Below are positions 17,099-25,685 of a DNA stretch of 64,000 bases, piece after piece (within the stretch, counting starts at the first letter, position 1; each line of letters begins with the position of its first letter). Location of the stretch: assembly GCF_006540005.1 (NCBI RefSeq), contig NZ_BJOC01000011.1:148613-212612 (forward strand). The letters are read 5' to 3'. Source of the DNA: Halomonas halmophila. GTDB lineage: Bacteria; Pseudomonadota; Gammaproteobacteria; Pseudomonadales; Halomonadaceae. The translations under genes and the position numbers were made by a program. Below the pieces are notes generated by a model. That model ran no database searches and was not told the origin of the DNA. It saw only the letters and a list, made by a program, of their open reading frames with translations.

Positions 17099-19558
17099 GT
17101 GGTCGATCCCTTGAATGCCTGGTGGGCGCAACAACTGGTGTTGTGCGGTTGGGCCTTTGATCCTGACCCGCTGACACTCGAGCGGGACGAGGCGTGCCAG
17201 CGCCTGGTCAGTCTCGGCGTGGTCGATCGTGGTGAACTTGCCTGGCGCCTGGTGGAAGCCCTGGATGGTCGACACCCGGATCCGGCACGACTCCTGGCGG
17301 CCCTGGAGTACGTGGCGCTGGCCGGTGCGGCGACATGGCTGTCGCTCCCGCGAGCCCGGCAGTGGGCGCGTCGCCTGGCCGAGGCGATCCGCACGCAGCA
17401 TGCAAGCCTTGATGAATGGCTGTCGGCGTTGTGCCGTGCGCGGAGTGCCGAAGGCTGGGTCAAGGGCGATGATGGCTTTGCCGAAGCCTGCGAGGCGCTG
17501 GCTGCCCTGGAACATGACGGCGAGGGGGTGACCTGGCCGGTGTTGAATGACAGCCTCGATGCCCCGAGCGATGGACCCCCCTTGTGGCCGGATGAAGCCG
17601 AGTCCCGGGTCTGGCGCTTGCGCGCTGCCTTTCAGCCGGTGCTCGAGGCGCAGCCCGACCCGATGGACTGGCATGGCCTGGACGCCTGGTTGTCCCAGTC
17701 CTGGCAGATCGAGGGTCGTGACGCCCTGATCCGCGTGCTGCTGTGGCTGGCCTCGCAGGGGGATCGCCAGGGCTGGGATCTGGATGCAGCACGACTCGGC
17801 GAGGCGACGCCCGAAGCACGGCGGCGCTGGCATGCCGGCCTGGACCCGCGAGACCGGGATTTCGGACGAGTGCTGCTAGGCTTCGTGGAAGAAGGGGAGC
17901 CCCTGGAATGGGCCGCCTGGGACTGGTTGCGCTTGATCGATCTGGCCTGGGCCGGCGCCTGCATCGGCTGGTTGGGTGTGTCGGAAGCCAGACTTTTCGC
18001 GCTGCATGGCGCGGATCTGATTCTGCGTCGCTATCATGACTGGCCTGCCTTGACCCGTGCCTATCAGCGCGGCCGCAGCCTCTTCGAGGGACGCGACTTG
18101 CTGGCGGACGTCGAGGCCGACTGGCGCCTCCTGCTGCATTCCCCGGTGAGTCCCTGGAAACCGGAACTGCAGGAGCTGCTGTCGCCGGAGCTGATCGACG
18201 CTTCGCGGACCTTCATCCGCGATCTGCGTCGGGATCCGAGTCATTGGGTCCTGGCGCTGGCCTCGATACGTGAACCCGAGCTGGCATTGCGTCAGGCAGT
18301 GACCGTTCAACTGGGCGACGCCCGCCGCGAGGATGCCCGCGGTTATCTGGCCGAGACCCTCGATCTGCATGCCGATGAGGGAGCACAAGCCCTGGGGCGC
18401 TACTGGTTGCCTGCCCAGGCGCACCACCTCAATCAGTTGGCCGCCGACGCGGCGCATGGTGCCTTGCCGCCGTCGCGGACACCCTTCGGGCCGGTGGCCG
18501 AGCATGATCTCGAGGCACGCAATGCGCTGGGCAATGCCAGCCGTCACGCCGCGACCATTCACATGGCCGAGAAGTTTGCCTTTCATCTGCAGATGGCCAT
18601 GGACAGCGAGTGGTTCGAGGCATCCGAGCTGGCGGCCCTGGCCGGTGCGCTTCAGGGCTCATTGTGCCGGTTTTATGCCGATTCGCGACGACTGCTGGCT
18701 GCCTGGGCGCAATGGGAGGCCGTCCTGCCCGAGCCGGAGCAGGCCTCACTGGCAACGCTCATTCTGTGGCATCGCGACGACCCCGGTAGTCTGTTTCACT
18801 GGCTCGACTGGCGAGGGCAGGGCTGGCAGGAGCCCGGCATGCGTCCGGGCTTGACCCATTTCACCGCCATGGCGCTGGTGGGTCCCTTGAACAGTGCCAT
18901 CTGGAGCCTGCCGCAACCGGAAAGTGAGCGTGAGTGTGCCTCGATCCGCGAATGGGTCGACGGGCACTACGGTGTCCAGGGCACGGAGGGGTTGATCGAG
19001 TTCATTGATTACTTACTGGAAGTGGGCGACCGCCAGGAGTACCAGATCAACTATGCGCCCTACACCCTGAACTCGGGACGCCTGGCCGCCGAGATCTCGA
19101 TCATCGAGAGCGGTGAGTGCGGGGAGGAGGAACGCAACCATCTGCTGCGCCTGCAGCGCGTGAGGGATGGCAGTGATGGCTGCAATGAGATCGACCTGAT
19201 CGCCTGGGATCTGGCGCAGGCCGTCGACCTGGCGATTGCCGGACGTCAGTTGGGCTGGCTCGAGCAGGAGCGGTTTGTCGCCAGGTTGCAACGCGCCTAC
19301 TCGCTGGCCGCGGAACACTACAGTGGCTGGGAAGCTTATGCCCGCGGGCTCTATGCCGGCTTTTCCTTCTTCATGGGCGAAACTCCCGAGCGTGAGGACT
19401 TCCTGGCCAGCATGGGCCAGGCCCTGGCGAGCTGGCTGGCCGCCGCCCCGCCCCTGTGCGGGCCCTGGGCGAGCCTGGAGTTTCCGGGAACCCGGCCACG
19501 ACACTGGGCCCCCATGCATGTGGATACGCTGCCGGGAGACGAGCGCATCCTTCACTGA
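17099..19558 (+). CDS. Large multi-module DUF1266-containing protein
   Basis: About 819 residues, no signal peptide or membrane helix, so cytoplasmic. The C-terminal module (about 700-765: IAWDLAQAVDLAIAGRQLGW ... HYSGWEAYARGLYAGFSFFMG) fits DUF1266 (YbeU/YbeR type). Two further segments have the same pattern of Trp/Ala/Gly and Arg: about 64-120 (LLAALEYVALAGAATWLSLP ... SLDEWLSAL) and 274-335 (WLRLIDLAWAGACIGWLGVS ... DWPALTRAYQRGRSLF). The protein may therefore be three degenerate copies. Two GTG starts are possible: 17099 (chosen, GAGG six bases upstream) and 17084. A terminator hairpin overlaps its stop. The function of DUF1266 is unknown. Confidence 0.75.
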   Translation: MVDPLNAWWAQQLVLCGWAFDPDPLTLERDEACQRLVSLGVVDRGELAWRLVEALDGRHPDPARLLAALEYVALAGAATWLSLPRARQWARRLAEAIRTQHASLDEWLSALCRARSAEGWVKGDDGFAEACEALAALEHDGEGVTWPVLNDSLDAPSDGPPLWPDEAESRVWRLRAAFQPVLEAQPDPMDWHGLDAWLSQSWQIEGRDALIRVLLWLASQGDRQGWDLDAARLGEATPEARRRWHAGLDPRDRDFGRVLLGFVEEGEPLEWAAWDWLRLIDLAWAGACIGWLGVSEARLFALHGADLILRRYHDWPALTRAYQRGRSLFEGRDLLADVEADWRLLLHSPVSPWKPELQELLSPELIDASRTFIRDLRRDPSHWVLALASIREPELALRQAVTVQLGDARREDARGYLAETLDLHADEGAQALGRYWLPAQAHHLNQLAADAAHGALPPSRTPFGPVAEHDLEARNALGNASRHAATIHMAEKFAFHLQMAMDSEWFEASELAALAGALQGSLCRFYADSRRLLAAWAQWEAVLPEPEQASLATLILWHRDDPGSLFHWLDWRGQGWQEPGMRPGLTHFTAMALVGPLNSAIWSLPQPESERECASIREWVDGHYGVQGTEGLIEFIDYLLEVGDRQEYQINYAPYTLNSGRLAAEISIIESGECGEEERNHLLRLQRVRDGSDGCNEIDLIAWDLAQAVDLAIAGRQLGWLEQERFVARLQRAYSLAAEHYSGWEAYARGLYAGFSFFMGETPEREDFLASMGQALASWLAAAPPLCGPWASLEFPGTRPRHWAPMHVDTLPGDERILH

Positions 19559-19584
19559 GTGTCTGAAAATCCAGACACTTCTTG
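19558..19584 (+). terminator. Intrinsic terminator at the stop of the DUF1266 gene
   Basis: Perfect 8-bp stem AGTGTCTG/CAGACACT with a 6-base loop followed by TCTTGGTT. It begins within the TGA stop codon. The T-run is interrupted, so it is a moderate terminator. Confidence 0.6.
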
Positions 19585-19758
19585 GTTATTATGACGAAAA
19601 TGTCTATCCTGAGTCCTTATAAGCCGATTAAAGTCGGCGCCAACCGCCGATCTCCGGCCGGTATTGAACCGTTTTACATGCACGATGTCTCATCGCGTAC
19701 ATGACTGACAGTGTCCCGGGACACACCAGCAAGAGGAGTACAGTGTGAGGGAACAAGG

Positions 19759-20415
19759 ATGTTAAACCCGACGTCCCGCCGTCTTGCATTTACCGTGGTT
19801 GCGTGTGGATTGTTGACAGGCTGTGCCTCCTCGGGCAGTTCCTCTTCCTCGATGGCGTCGCAAGCGGCACCCGATGACTACTTCGCCCGGGATCTGCCGG
19901 GCATGCCGGGCGACCATGAGCCGATGATGTCGCCGGCTCAGGATGCTGGATGGCATGTCCGCAACAATGCCAGTCCACCGCCGGCCCTGATACGCCGGGC
20001 GTTGATGGCTCAGCATGAACGCTGGCTGGGCACGCCCTATCGCCTGGGCGGCACGACCCGTCGCGGGGTGGATTGCTCGGCGCTGGTGCAGAATGTCTTC
20101 GCCGACACCTTTCAGCTCGACATGCCGCGCACCACGGCCAATCAGGTGCATGAAGGGCGTCGTGTGGCGCAGTCCGAGCTGCGTCCCGGTGACCTGGTAT
20201 TCTTCCGGCCGCCCGGCGCCTATCGGCATGTCGGTATCTACGTAGGTGACGGCCGCTTCATGCACGCCTCCTCGTCGAGTGGTGTGCGCCTCTCCTCGCT
20301 GGACAACCAGTACTGGCAGCGCTACTACTGGCAGAGTCGTCGCCCCCTCGAGACACAGCATCTGGCCCAGCGCCTGGATATTCCCCTGCAGCCGGGCGTT
20401 ACCGGCGAGGGCTGA
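19759..20415 (+). CDS. NlpC/P60-family lipoprotein peptidoglycan hydrolase
   Basis: 218 residues. A lipoprotein signal ends in the lipobox LLTG-Cys22, so the mature protein is lipid-anchored; Ala-Ser after the Cys favours outer-membrane sorting. A Ser-rich linker (about 25-35) leads to an NlpC/P60 domain (about 90-200) with the catalytic Cys106 in VDCSALVQNVF and His157 in AYRHVGIYVGDG; FMHASSSSGV follows. These enzymes cleave within or next to the D-glutamyl-diaminopimelate stem of peptidoglycan. It resembles Spr/MepS endopeptidases, which open the wall for growth. The start at 19759 places the signal peptide directly at the N terminus; a longer reading begins at 19711. Confidence 0.88.
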   Translation: MLNPTSRRLAFTVVACGLLTGCASSGSSSSSMASQAAPDDYFARDLPGMPGDHEPMMSPAQDAGWHVRNNASPPPALIRRALMAQHERWLGTPYRLGGTTRRGVDCSALVQNVFADTFQLDMPRTTANQVHEGRRVAQSELRPGDLVFFRPPGAYRHVGIYVGDGRFMHASSSSGVRLSSLDNQYWQRYYWQSRRPLETQHLAQRLDIPLQPGVTGEG

Positions 20416-20496
20416 CACCACACCCCGGCAATGGACGTCGTGGCCTTTTCCGGCTCGCGGCGGTCACGCCTCGCGTCACCTGCTGAGCTGCCCGGC

Positions 20497-21120
20497 TCAT
20501 GGTTGGCGGCTGGCTTCGGCCTCGTCGCCCCAGATTTCCTCGAGTCGCTCCGAGCGTCCGCAGGCGGATTTGTAGAACTGGTAGCGCAGCGGGTTCTTGT
20601 CGTAATAATCCTGGTGGTATTCCGCGGCCGGGTAGAAGGCCTTGAAGTCGTTGATCTCGGTGGCAATCTTTCGCTCGAAGCGCTCGGCGACTTCGGCACG
20701 GCTGGCTTCGGCGGCCTGACGCTGGGCCTCGTTCATGGGGAAGAGGGCGCTGCGGTAGGAGGCGCCCTGGTCGCAGAATTGACGGTTTTCGGCGAAGGGG
20801 TCGACATTGCGCCAGAACACATACAGCAGCGTGCTGTAGTCGACAGTGTCGGGGTCGTACTCGACCTTGACCACTTCGGCATGCCCGGTGCCGCCGGTCA
20901 CGACCTGGTCATAACCGGGATTGGCGACATCACCGCCACTGAAACCGGAGGTGGTGGCGACGACGCCTTCCACCTTGTCGTAGGCTTCCTCGACACACCA
21001 GAAGCAACCGGCGGCGAATACGGCGCTGGCGGTGTTCCGGTCTTCGGCCAGGGTCGAGGGAGAGAGACTGGTGGCCAGCAGCAATGGCCAGAGAGTCGTC
21101 CAGCGAAAGAGGGACAGCAT
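20497..21120 (-). CDS. msrA: Peptide-methionine (S)-S-oxide reductase, exported
   Basis: 207 residues. The MsrA domain has the catalytic motif GCFWCVE with Cys39, and the later SGGDVANPGYDQVVTGGTGHAEVVKVEYDPDTVDY block is diagnostic. It reduces methionine-S-sulfoxide in oxidised proteins. The N terminus (MLSLFRWTTLWPLLLATSLSPSTLA) is a signal peptide, so the enzyme probably acts in the periplasm, unlike cytosolic E. coli MsrA. AGGAG lies six bases before the ATG at 21120. It is convergent with the NlpC/P60 gene. Confidence 0.92.
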   Translation of the reverse strand: MLSLFRWTTLWPLLLATSLSPSTLAEDRNTASAVFAAGCFWCVEEAYDKVEGVVATTSGFSGGDVANPGYDQVVTGGTGHAEVVKVEYDPDTVDYSTLLYVFWRNVDPFAENRQFCDQGASYRSALFPMNEAQRQAAEASRAEVAERFERKIATEINDFKAFYPAAEYHQDYYDKNPLRYQFYKSACGRSERLEEIWGDEAEASRQP

Positions 21121-21297
21121 ATGCGCTCCTGAAATAACGGCTCTGTTAAGGATAGGATGGCAAAGCACGCCCGAGGTTCCGGATGATGGTGTCTGCCTTT
21201 ACGTTTTCCGGGCGGGTCTCATGCCCTTGTACGTCGTTCGCTCGCCCCGGGTTTCGCCTCGACCCCATCGTCTCTTCTCTTCACCCATGGAGCGCGC

Positions 21298-21945
21298 ATG
21301 TTGGATCGTTGGACAATGCCGTTGACGCAAGGCCCTCTGCAACCGGTCGCTCGGTTACTGGCTCGCTGGCACATTCGGCCGGACCAGGTAACCTGCACTG
21401 CCTTTGCGGTGGGCATGCTGGCGGTTCCCCTGCTGGCCTGGCAGGCCTACTGGGCCGCACTGGCGGTCATCCTGCTGAATCGACTGGGGGATGGCCTCGA
21501 TGGAGCCCTGGCGCGCCATTGTGGTCAGGAAAACGATGCCGGAGGCTTCCTGGACATCGGGCTGGATTTCGTCTTCTATGCGGCCGTGGTGCTGGGGTTC
21601 GTGCTGGCCGACTCGGACGCCAATGCTGTGGCGGGGGCCTTTCTCCTCTTCGCCTTCGTCGGCACGGGCACCTCTTTCCTGGCCTTCGCCATCATGGCAT
21701 CCCGGCATGGGCTGGAGCGGCCTCACTTCCAGCGCAAGTCATTCTATTACCTGCACGGCCTGACCGAAGGCACCGAAACCGTGCTGGCCCTGGTGGCCTT
21801 CTGTGTGTGGCCGGGGCTCTTCCCCTGGCTGGCCACGCTGTTCGGTGCGGCATGCCTGCTGACCACCGCAACCAGGCTCTGGGGCGGCTACAGGACGCTT
21901 GCCGGGCTGGTAACGTCGCCTGACCCGGAGGCGGGAGAGGGCTGA
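21298..21945 (+). CDS. CDP-alcohol phosphatidyltransferase family protein
   Basis: 215-residue membrane enzyme with about six helices. The family signature D-G-x2-A-R-x(8)-G-x3-D-x3-D is seen as DGALARHCGQENDAGGFLDIGLD (Asp68 to Asp90), so the metal-binding site is intact. Members transfer a phosphatidyl or similar group from a CDP-activated donor to an alcohol (glycerol phosphate, inositol, serine). Which lipid is made here cannot be told. GGAG precedes the ATG at 21298. Confidence 0.87.
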   Translation: MLDRWTMPLTQGPLQPVARLLARWHIRPDQVTCTAFAVGMLAVPLLAWQAYWAALAVILLNRLGDGLDGALARHCGQENDAGGFLDIGLDFVFYAAVVLGFVLADSDANAVAGAFLLFAFVGTGTSFLAFAIMASRHGLERPHFQRKSFYYLHGLTEGTETVLALVAFCVWPGLFPWLATLFGAACLLTTATRLWGGYRTLAGLVTSPDPEAGEG

Positions 21946-21973
21946 GCCCCGCTCGCCGGCAAGACTAGTCACC

Positions 21974-22003
21974 ATAAAAAAGGAGCGGCCCTGTGGCCGC
22001 TCC
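21974..22003 (-). terminator. Intrinsic terminator of the SlyD-like gene
   Basis: A 9-bp stem GGAGCGGCC/GGCCGCTCC with a CTGT loop. On the minus strand it is followed directly by six T (the A-run at 21976-21981), so it ends the SlyD-like transcript. Confidence 0.82.
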
Positions 22004-22041
22004 CGATATTCAAGCATCACCGGCTGGCGATGCGGCGAGCT

Positions 22042-22539
22042 TCACTGCTCGTCGCCTTCGCCTTCGCCTTCGCCTTCGCCATGAACATGGCCATGCTCGA
22101 CTTCTTCCTGACTGGCTTCGCGAACTTCAGCGATCTCGACGTCGAAGTTCAGCTGCTGGCCGGCCAGCGGATGGTTGCCGTCGACAGTTACCGTGTCGCC
22201 CTCGACCTGGGTCACGGTGACCATCAGCGGGCCGCCTTCGGTCTGGGCCTGGAACTGCATGCCAGGCTCGACGTTTTCAACGCCCTGGAACGCATCGCGC
22301 GGGACTTCCTGAACCAGCTGCGGCTGAACTTCACCGTAACCTTCTTCAGGGGTGACCTGTGCCTGCAGCTTCTCGCCCGGCGCACGACCTTCCATTTCCT
22401 TTTCGAGACCCGGGATGATGTTGCCGGCGCCGTGGAGATAGGTCAGCGGCTCACGACCCTCGGAGCTGTCCAGCACTTCACCTGAGTCGTTGGTCAGGGT
22501 GTAGTGAAACGCGACAACTGAATTCTGCGCAATTTGCAT
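22042..22539 (-). CDS. SlyD-like FKBP-type peptidyl-prolyl isomerase
   Basis: 165 residues. The N-terminal FKBP part (VVAFHYTLTNDSGEVLDSSEGREPLTYLHGAGNIIPGLEKEMEGRAPGEKL) is followed by the inserted flap typical of SlyD (GEVQPQLVQEVPRDAF...), then a second FKBP strand with the NHPLAGQQLNFDVEI motif. It catalyses proline cis/trans isomerisation and acts as a cytoplasmic chaperone. The tail ends EHGHVHGEGEGEGEGDEQ: only two His remain, so it is not the long metal-binding tail of E. coli SlyD. The repeated Gly-Glu is encoded by a 6-bp DNA repeat. The start at 22539 (MQIAQNSVV) is chosen from the family length. Confidence 0.88.
   Translation of the reverse strand: MQIAQNSVVAFHYTLTNDSGEVLDSSEGREPLTYLHGAGNIIPGLEKEMEGRAPGEKLQAQVTPEEGYGEVQPQLVQEVPRDAFQGVENVEPGMQFQAQTEGGPLMVTVTQVEGDTVTVDGNHPLAGQQLNFDVEIAEVREASQEEVEHGHVHGEGEGEGEGDEQ
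22054..22080 (+). repeat. Hexanucleotide repeat (GCCTTC)4 in the SlyD-like gene
   Basis: Four exact GCCTTC units plus a partial fifth on the plus strand encode the Glu-Gly tail of the SlyD-like protein on the minus strand. Because the unit is 6 bp, copy-number change would lengthen or shorten the acidic tail without frameshift. Confidence 0.8.
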
Positions 22540-22744
22540 TGATGAACCTATTGGTGAGTGCGTGTAAAAGACCATGGTAACGTGAGCTATTGGCCTCTGT
22601 CAGTGGTGCTGGACATTTTTCAGGTTAATCCGGTTGTGCCTGAGCCACGTTCACTTGTTGGCCATCCGGTTGCGTGGGATGCCGCTCAGGGATACCCTCT
22701 GGACTGACTGAATGACCATCCTGCCGACCTTTGTGGAGTCCGCC

Positions 22745-23026
22745 ATGCTCGTGACCGTGATCTGGTTGATCGCCTTTGCCGTGATCCTGACGCTGTGTAT
22801 CAAACGCTGGGAGGCGTCCGTCAGTGGCGCACTGGACAAGCTGGTTCCCAGCCTGCTGCGCAGCGAAGATGACCGCTGGGTCTGGAGTCCTGCCATTGCC
22901 GTGCTGCTGGCCACGGCAATCGTTCGTCCGGTCGATCTCCTGCTGACACTGTTGGTCATCGGCATCCTGGCCCTGGTCGGTGGCAAGCTGGCTTGCTGGG
23001 CCATGAACAAGGTCGACCTGCACTGA
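22745..23026 (+). CDS. Small integral membrane protein, unknown
   Basis: 93 residues if started at the ATG at 22745, which has TGGAG six bases upstream; an in-frame ATG at 22712 has no ribosome site. It has a first helix LVTVIWLIAFAVILTLCI, a basic/polar loop (KRWEASVSGALDKLVPSLLRSEDDRW), then AIAVLLATAIVRPVDLLLTLLVIGILALVGG as one or two helices and a short polar end. I do not recognise the family. It stands alone between the SlyD-like gene (divergent) and a hairpin. Composition and ribosome site support a real gene. Confidence 0.6.
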   Translation: MLVTVIWLIAFAVILTLCIKRWEASVSGALDKLVPSLLRSEDDRWVWSPAIAVLLATAIVRPVDLLLTLLVIGILALVGGKLACWAMNKVDLH

Positions 23027-23356
23027 CTATATTCACGTCGTTGAACGAGGGGGCTTCCCCCTTGTTCGTTGCCTGATTTGTGCTCTTCCTGCCGTCTCCA
23101 GGGCTCGGAGGACTTTCACCAGTCGCTTGCCCCGTGTCCTCACCACTCCTGTGCGCCAGTCGCATCAATTACTGGTCCCCTGGACGGTGGCGTTGGAACC
23201 TGCCTAGTCAAGGCGTCGGCGGAATAGTGTAAAAAAGGGCATGGCTGTAACCGGCCATGCCCTTTTTATGGGCGTCGCGGCTGTTTCGCCGATCCCACTC
23301 CCGATGAGGATCAATGGCGCTGGCGGAGGCCGCCGGGGCGCCATGCCGCCCGCGGG
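23027..23356. other. Gene-free gap of 330 bases with two hairpins
   Basis: Two stem-loops are visible. One at 23043-23067 has an 11-bp stem (one G-T pair) with a CTT loop, directly behind the small membrane protein gene. The second at 23232-23267 is a bidirectional terminator listed separately. Between them I see no gene or repeat. Confidence 0.6.
23232..23267. terminator. Bidirectional intrinsic terminator
   Basis: Stem GGGCATGGC/GCCATGCCC (9 bp) extended by five A on the left and five T on the right, with an 8-base loop. T-runs on both strands make it work in both directions, ending the small membrane protein transcript and the SlyB-like transcript. Confidence 0.85.
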
Positions 23357-23833
23357 TCAGTAAGGCGCGACGCTGACGTTACGGCCGCTGCCGATCAGGC
23401 GGACCTTCTGGCCGACCTGAAACTGCTGATTCTGCTCGGCACGCTGCACCACCACGACCCGCTCGCCATTGTTCTTGCGAACCTCGATTTCCACGGCATC
23501 GATCAGGTTGGAGGACTCCTCGATCTTGCTGCCGGCCACGGCACCGCCGATGGCCCCGGCGACGGTCGCCAGCTGACGACCGGACCCGCCGCCGATCTGG
23601 CTCCCCAGCAGGCCGCCGATGATGGCGCCGCCACCGCCACCCAGGATGCCGCCGGCACGGCTTTCGGCCTGGATCTGCACCGGACGCAGCGCCGTGATGT
23701 TGCCGATGGTCACGCTCTGGGATGTCTTGGCATTGTCGCCTGAATAGACATTGCCGGAGTAGGGGTTGGAGTTGGCGCACCCGGCAAGGGTGAGAACACT
23801 CAAGGCCAGTACGGGAAGTAGACGTTTCAGCAT
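23357..23833 (-). CDS. slyB: SlyB/YcfJ-type glycine-zipper outer-membrane lipoprotein
   Basis: 158 residues. Signal peptide with lipobox LTLAG-Cys19, so it is lipidated; the +2 residue is Ala, which does not retain it in the inner membrane. A glycine-zipper 2TM segment (about 62-100: GGILGGGGGAIIGGLLGSQIGGGSG ... VAGAIGGAVAGSKIEE) precedes a small beta domain (VEIEVRKNNGERVVVVQRAEQNQQFQVGQKVRLIGSG). This is the layout of SlyB/Pcp lipoproteins, PhoP- and stress-linked envelope proteins in several gammaproteobacteria. AGGAGGTTCTC precedes the ATG at 23833. The gene symbol is by family resemblance only. Confidence 0.85.
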   Translation of the reverse strand: MLKRLLPVLALSVLTLAGCANSNPYSGNVYSGDNAKTSQSVTIGNITALRPVQIQAESRAGGILGGGGGAIIGGLLGSQIGGGSGRQLATVAGAIGGAVAGSKIEESSNLIDAVEIEVRKNNGERVVVVQRAEQNQQFQVGQKVRLIGSGRNVSVAPY

Positions 23834-24036
23834 GTTGAGAACCTCCTAGGCTCATTCATCCATTGGTCATGTCATCTGGACAGCGAGATCGGTGTTGCAG
23901 GCTGTCGCTTTCCTTGTCTGCTTGTTGCCCCAGGTTTTAAAACGCTGTTCGCAAAAATACTAACGGCATTACTGCAATTTGCCAAGCCTGTCACTCGAGA
24001 CGGGCCTCAGTCTAGCTGCCATGCTGACATGGCAAA

Positions 24037-24059
24037 ACGGGGAGGTCGGACCTCCCCGT
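24037..24059 (-). terminator. Intrinsic terminator of aceA
   Basis: Perfect 10-bp stem ACGGGGAGGT/ACCTCCCCGT with a 3-base loop, 27 bp after the aceA stop on the minus strand. Three to four T follow on that strand. Confidence 0.75.
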
Positions 24060-24086
24060 CTATTCCCTTCATCAACGCGATGCCGA

Positions 24087-25685
24087 TCAACCGAACTGGT
24101 TCATGGTGTTGTCCTTGCCCCCCGCCTTGAGGGCGGCTTCGCCATGAAAGAATTCCTTGTGATCGTCGCCGATGTTCGAGCCGGCCATGTCCTGATGCTT
24201 GACGGTGGCAATGCCCTCGCGGATCTCGCGGCGTTGCACGCCCTCGACATAGGCGAGCATCCCCATGTCGCCGAAGTAGCCTCGGGCCAGGCTGTCCGTG
24301 GACAGGGCGGCCGTATGGTAGGTGGGCAGGGTGATGAGGTGGTGGAAGATGCCGGCATCCCGGGCGGCGTCGCGCTGGAAATCACGCGTCCACTGGTCGG
24401 CCAGGGCCGCCAGCCGGGTGTCGTCGTATTCAGCACTCATCAGGTCGTCGCGCTCATAGGCCGACATGTCCTGCCCCTCTGCCGCCCAGGCATCGAACAC
24501 TTGCTGACGGAAATTCAGGGTCCAGTTGAAGGATGGTGAGTTGTTGTAGACCAGCTTGGCATCCGGACAGGCCTCGCGGATACGGTCCACCATGCCCTTG
24601 ATCTGGCCGACATGCGGCTTCTCCGTCTCGATCCACAGCAGGTCGGCCCCATTCTGCAGGCTGGTGATGCAGTCCAGCACCACGCGGTCCTCACCGCTGC
24701 CCGGCTTGAACTGGTACAGGCCCGACGTCAGTCGCTTGACCCTGACCAGCCTGTCCTGCTGCTTGATGACCACATCACTGCTGTGAATCTCGTCGGCCGA
24801 GGTGATTTCCTCGCCATCGAGGAAGGCGTTGTACTGATCACCGAGATCCCCCGGTTCGTGGCTGACGGCAATCTTCTGGGTCAAGCCGGCGCCGAGCGAG
24901 TCGGTGCGCGCCACGATGACACCGTCTTCCACACCCAGCTCCAGGAAGGCGTAGCGCAGGGCATTGATCTTGGCGATGAAGTCCTCGTGGGGCACGGTCA
25001 CCTTGCCGTCCTGGTGACCGCATTGCTTTTCATCGGAGACCTGGTTTTCGATCTGCAGGCAGCAGGCGCCGGCTTCGATCATCTTCTTGGCCAGCAGGTA
25101 GGTGGCCTCGGCATTGCCGAAGCCGGCGTCGATATCGGCGATGATCGGCACCACATGCGTCTCGAAATTGTCGATGCGCCTGGTCAGTTCCCGGCTCTTG
25201 ACTTCGTCGCCGGCCTGGCGGGCTTCATCCAGCCGGCGGAAGAGTTGGTTGAGCTCGCGGCTGTCGGCCTGGCGCAGGAAGGTGTAGAGCTCCTCGATCA
25301 AGGCGGGCACACTGGTCTTCTCGTGCATCGACTGGTCGGGCAGGGGGCCGAATTCCGAGCGCATGGCGGCCACCATCCAGCCCGAAAGATAGAGGTAGCG
25401 GCCCTGGGTCTCGCCGAAGTGTTTCTTGATGGAAATCATCTTCTGCTGACCGATGAAACCGTGCCAGCAACCCAGCGACTGAGTATAGCGGCTGGTGTCG
25501 GCATCGTAGGCGGCCATGTCCTCGCGCATGATGCCTGCCGTGTAGCGCGCGATGTCGAGGCCGGTGCGGAAGCGGTTCTGCAGCCGCAGGCGCGCAGCGT
25601 GTTCGGGGTTGATATTGGCCCACTTGCCGTCACGGGCTTCACGTTCCTGGGACAGTGTCTGACGTTCATCGTGAAAATTGGCCAT
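24087..25685 (-). CDS. aceA: Isocitrate lyase (large type)
   Basis: 532-residue cytoplasmic enzyme that splits isocitrate to glyoxylate and succinate, the first step of the glyoxylate shunt for growth on acetate or fatty acids. The active-site loop is KQCGHQDGK (about 219-227), with the catalytic Cys in the KxCGH position; the Gln instead of Lys is normal for the ~530-residue class found in Pseudomonas. IIADIDAGFGNAEATYLLAKKMIEAGACCLQIENQ provides the Mg2+-binding Asp residues. The start at 25685 gives the expected N terminus (MANFHDERQTL). It opposes icd, encoded 6.8 kb away, for isocitrate. No malate synthase gene is adjacent. Confidence 0.95.
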   Translation of the reverse strand: MANFHDERQTLSQEREARDGKWANINPEHAARLRLQNRFRTGLDIARYTAGIMREDMAAYDADTSRYTQSLGCWHGFIGQQKMISIKKHFGETQGRYLYLSGWMVAAMRSEFGPLPDQSMHEKTSVPALIEELYTFLRQADSRELNQLFRRLDEARQAGDEVKSRELTRRIDNFETHVVPIIADIDAGFGNAEATYLLAKKMIEAGACCLQIENQVSDEKQCGHQDGKVTVPHEDFIAKINALRYAFLELGVEDGVIVARTDSLGAGLTQKIAVSHEPGDLGDQYNAFLDGEEITSADEIHSSDVVIKQQDRLVRVKRLTSGLYQFKPGSGEDRVVLDCITSLQNGADLLWIETEKPHVGQIKGMVDRIREACPDAKLVYNNSPSFNWTLNFRQQVFDAWAAEGQDMSAYERDDLMSAEYDDTRLAALADQWTRDFQRDAARDAGIFHHLITLPTYHTAALSTDSLARGYFGDMGMLAYVEGVQRREIREGIATVKHQDMAGSNIGDDHKEFFHGEAALKAGGKDNTMNQFG

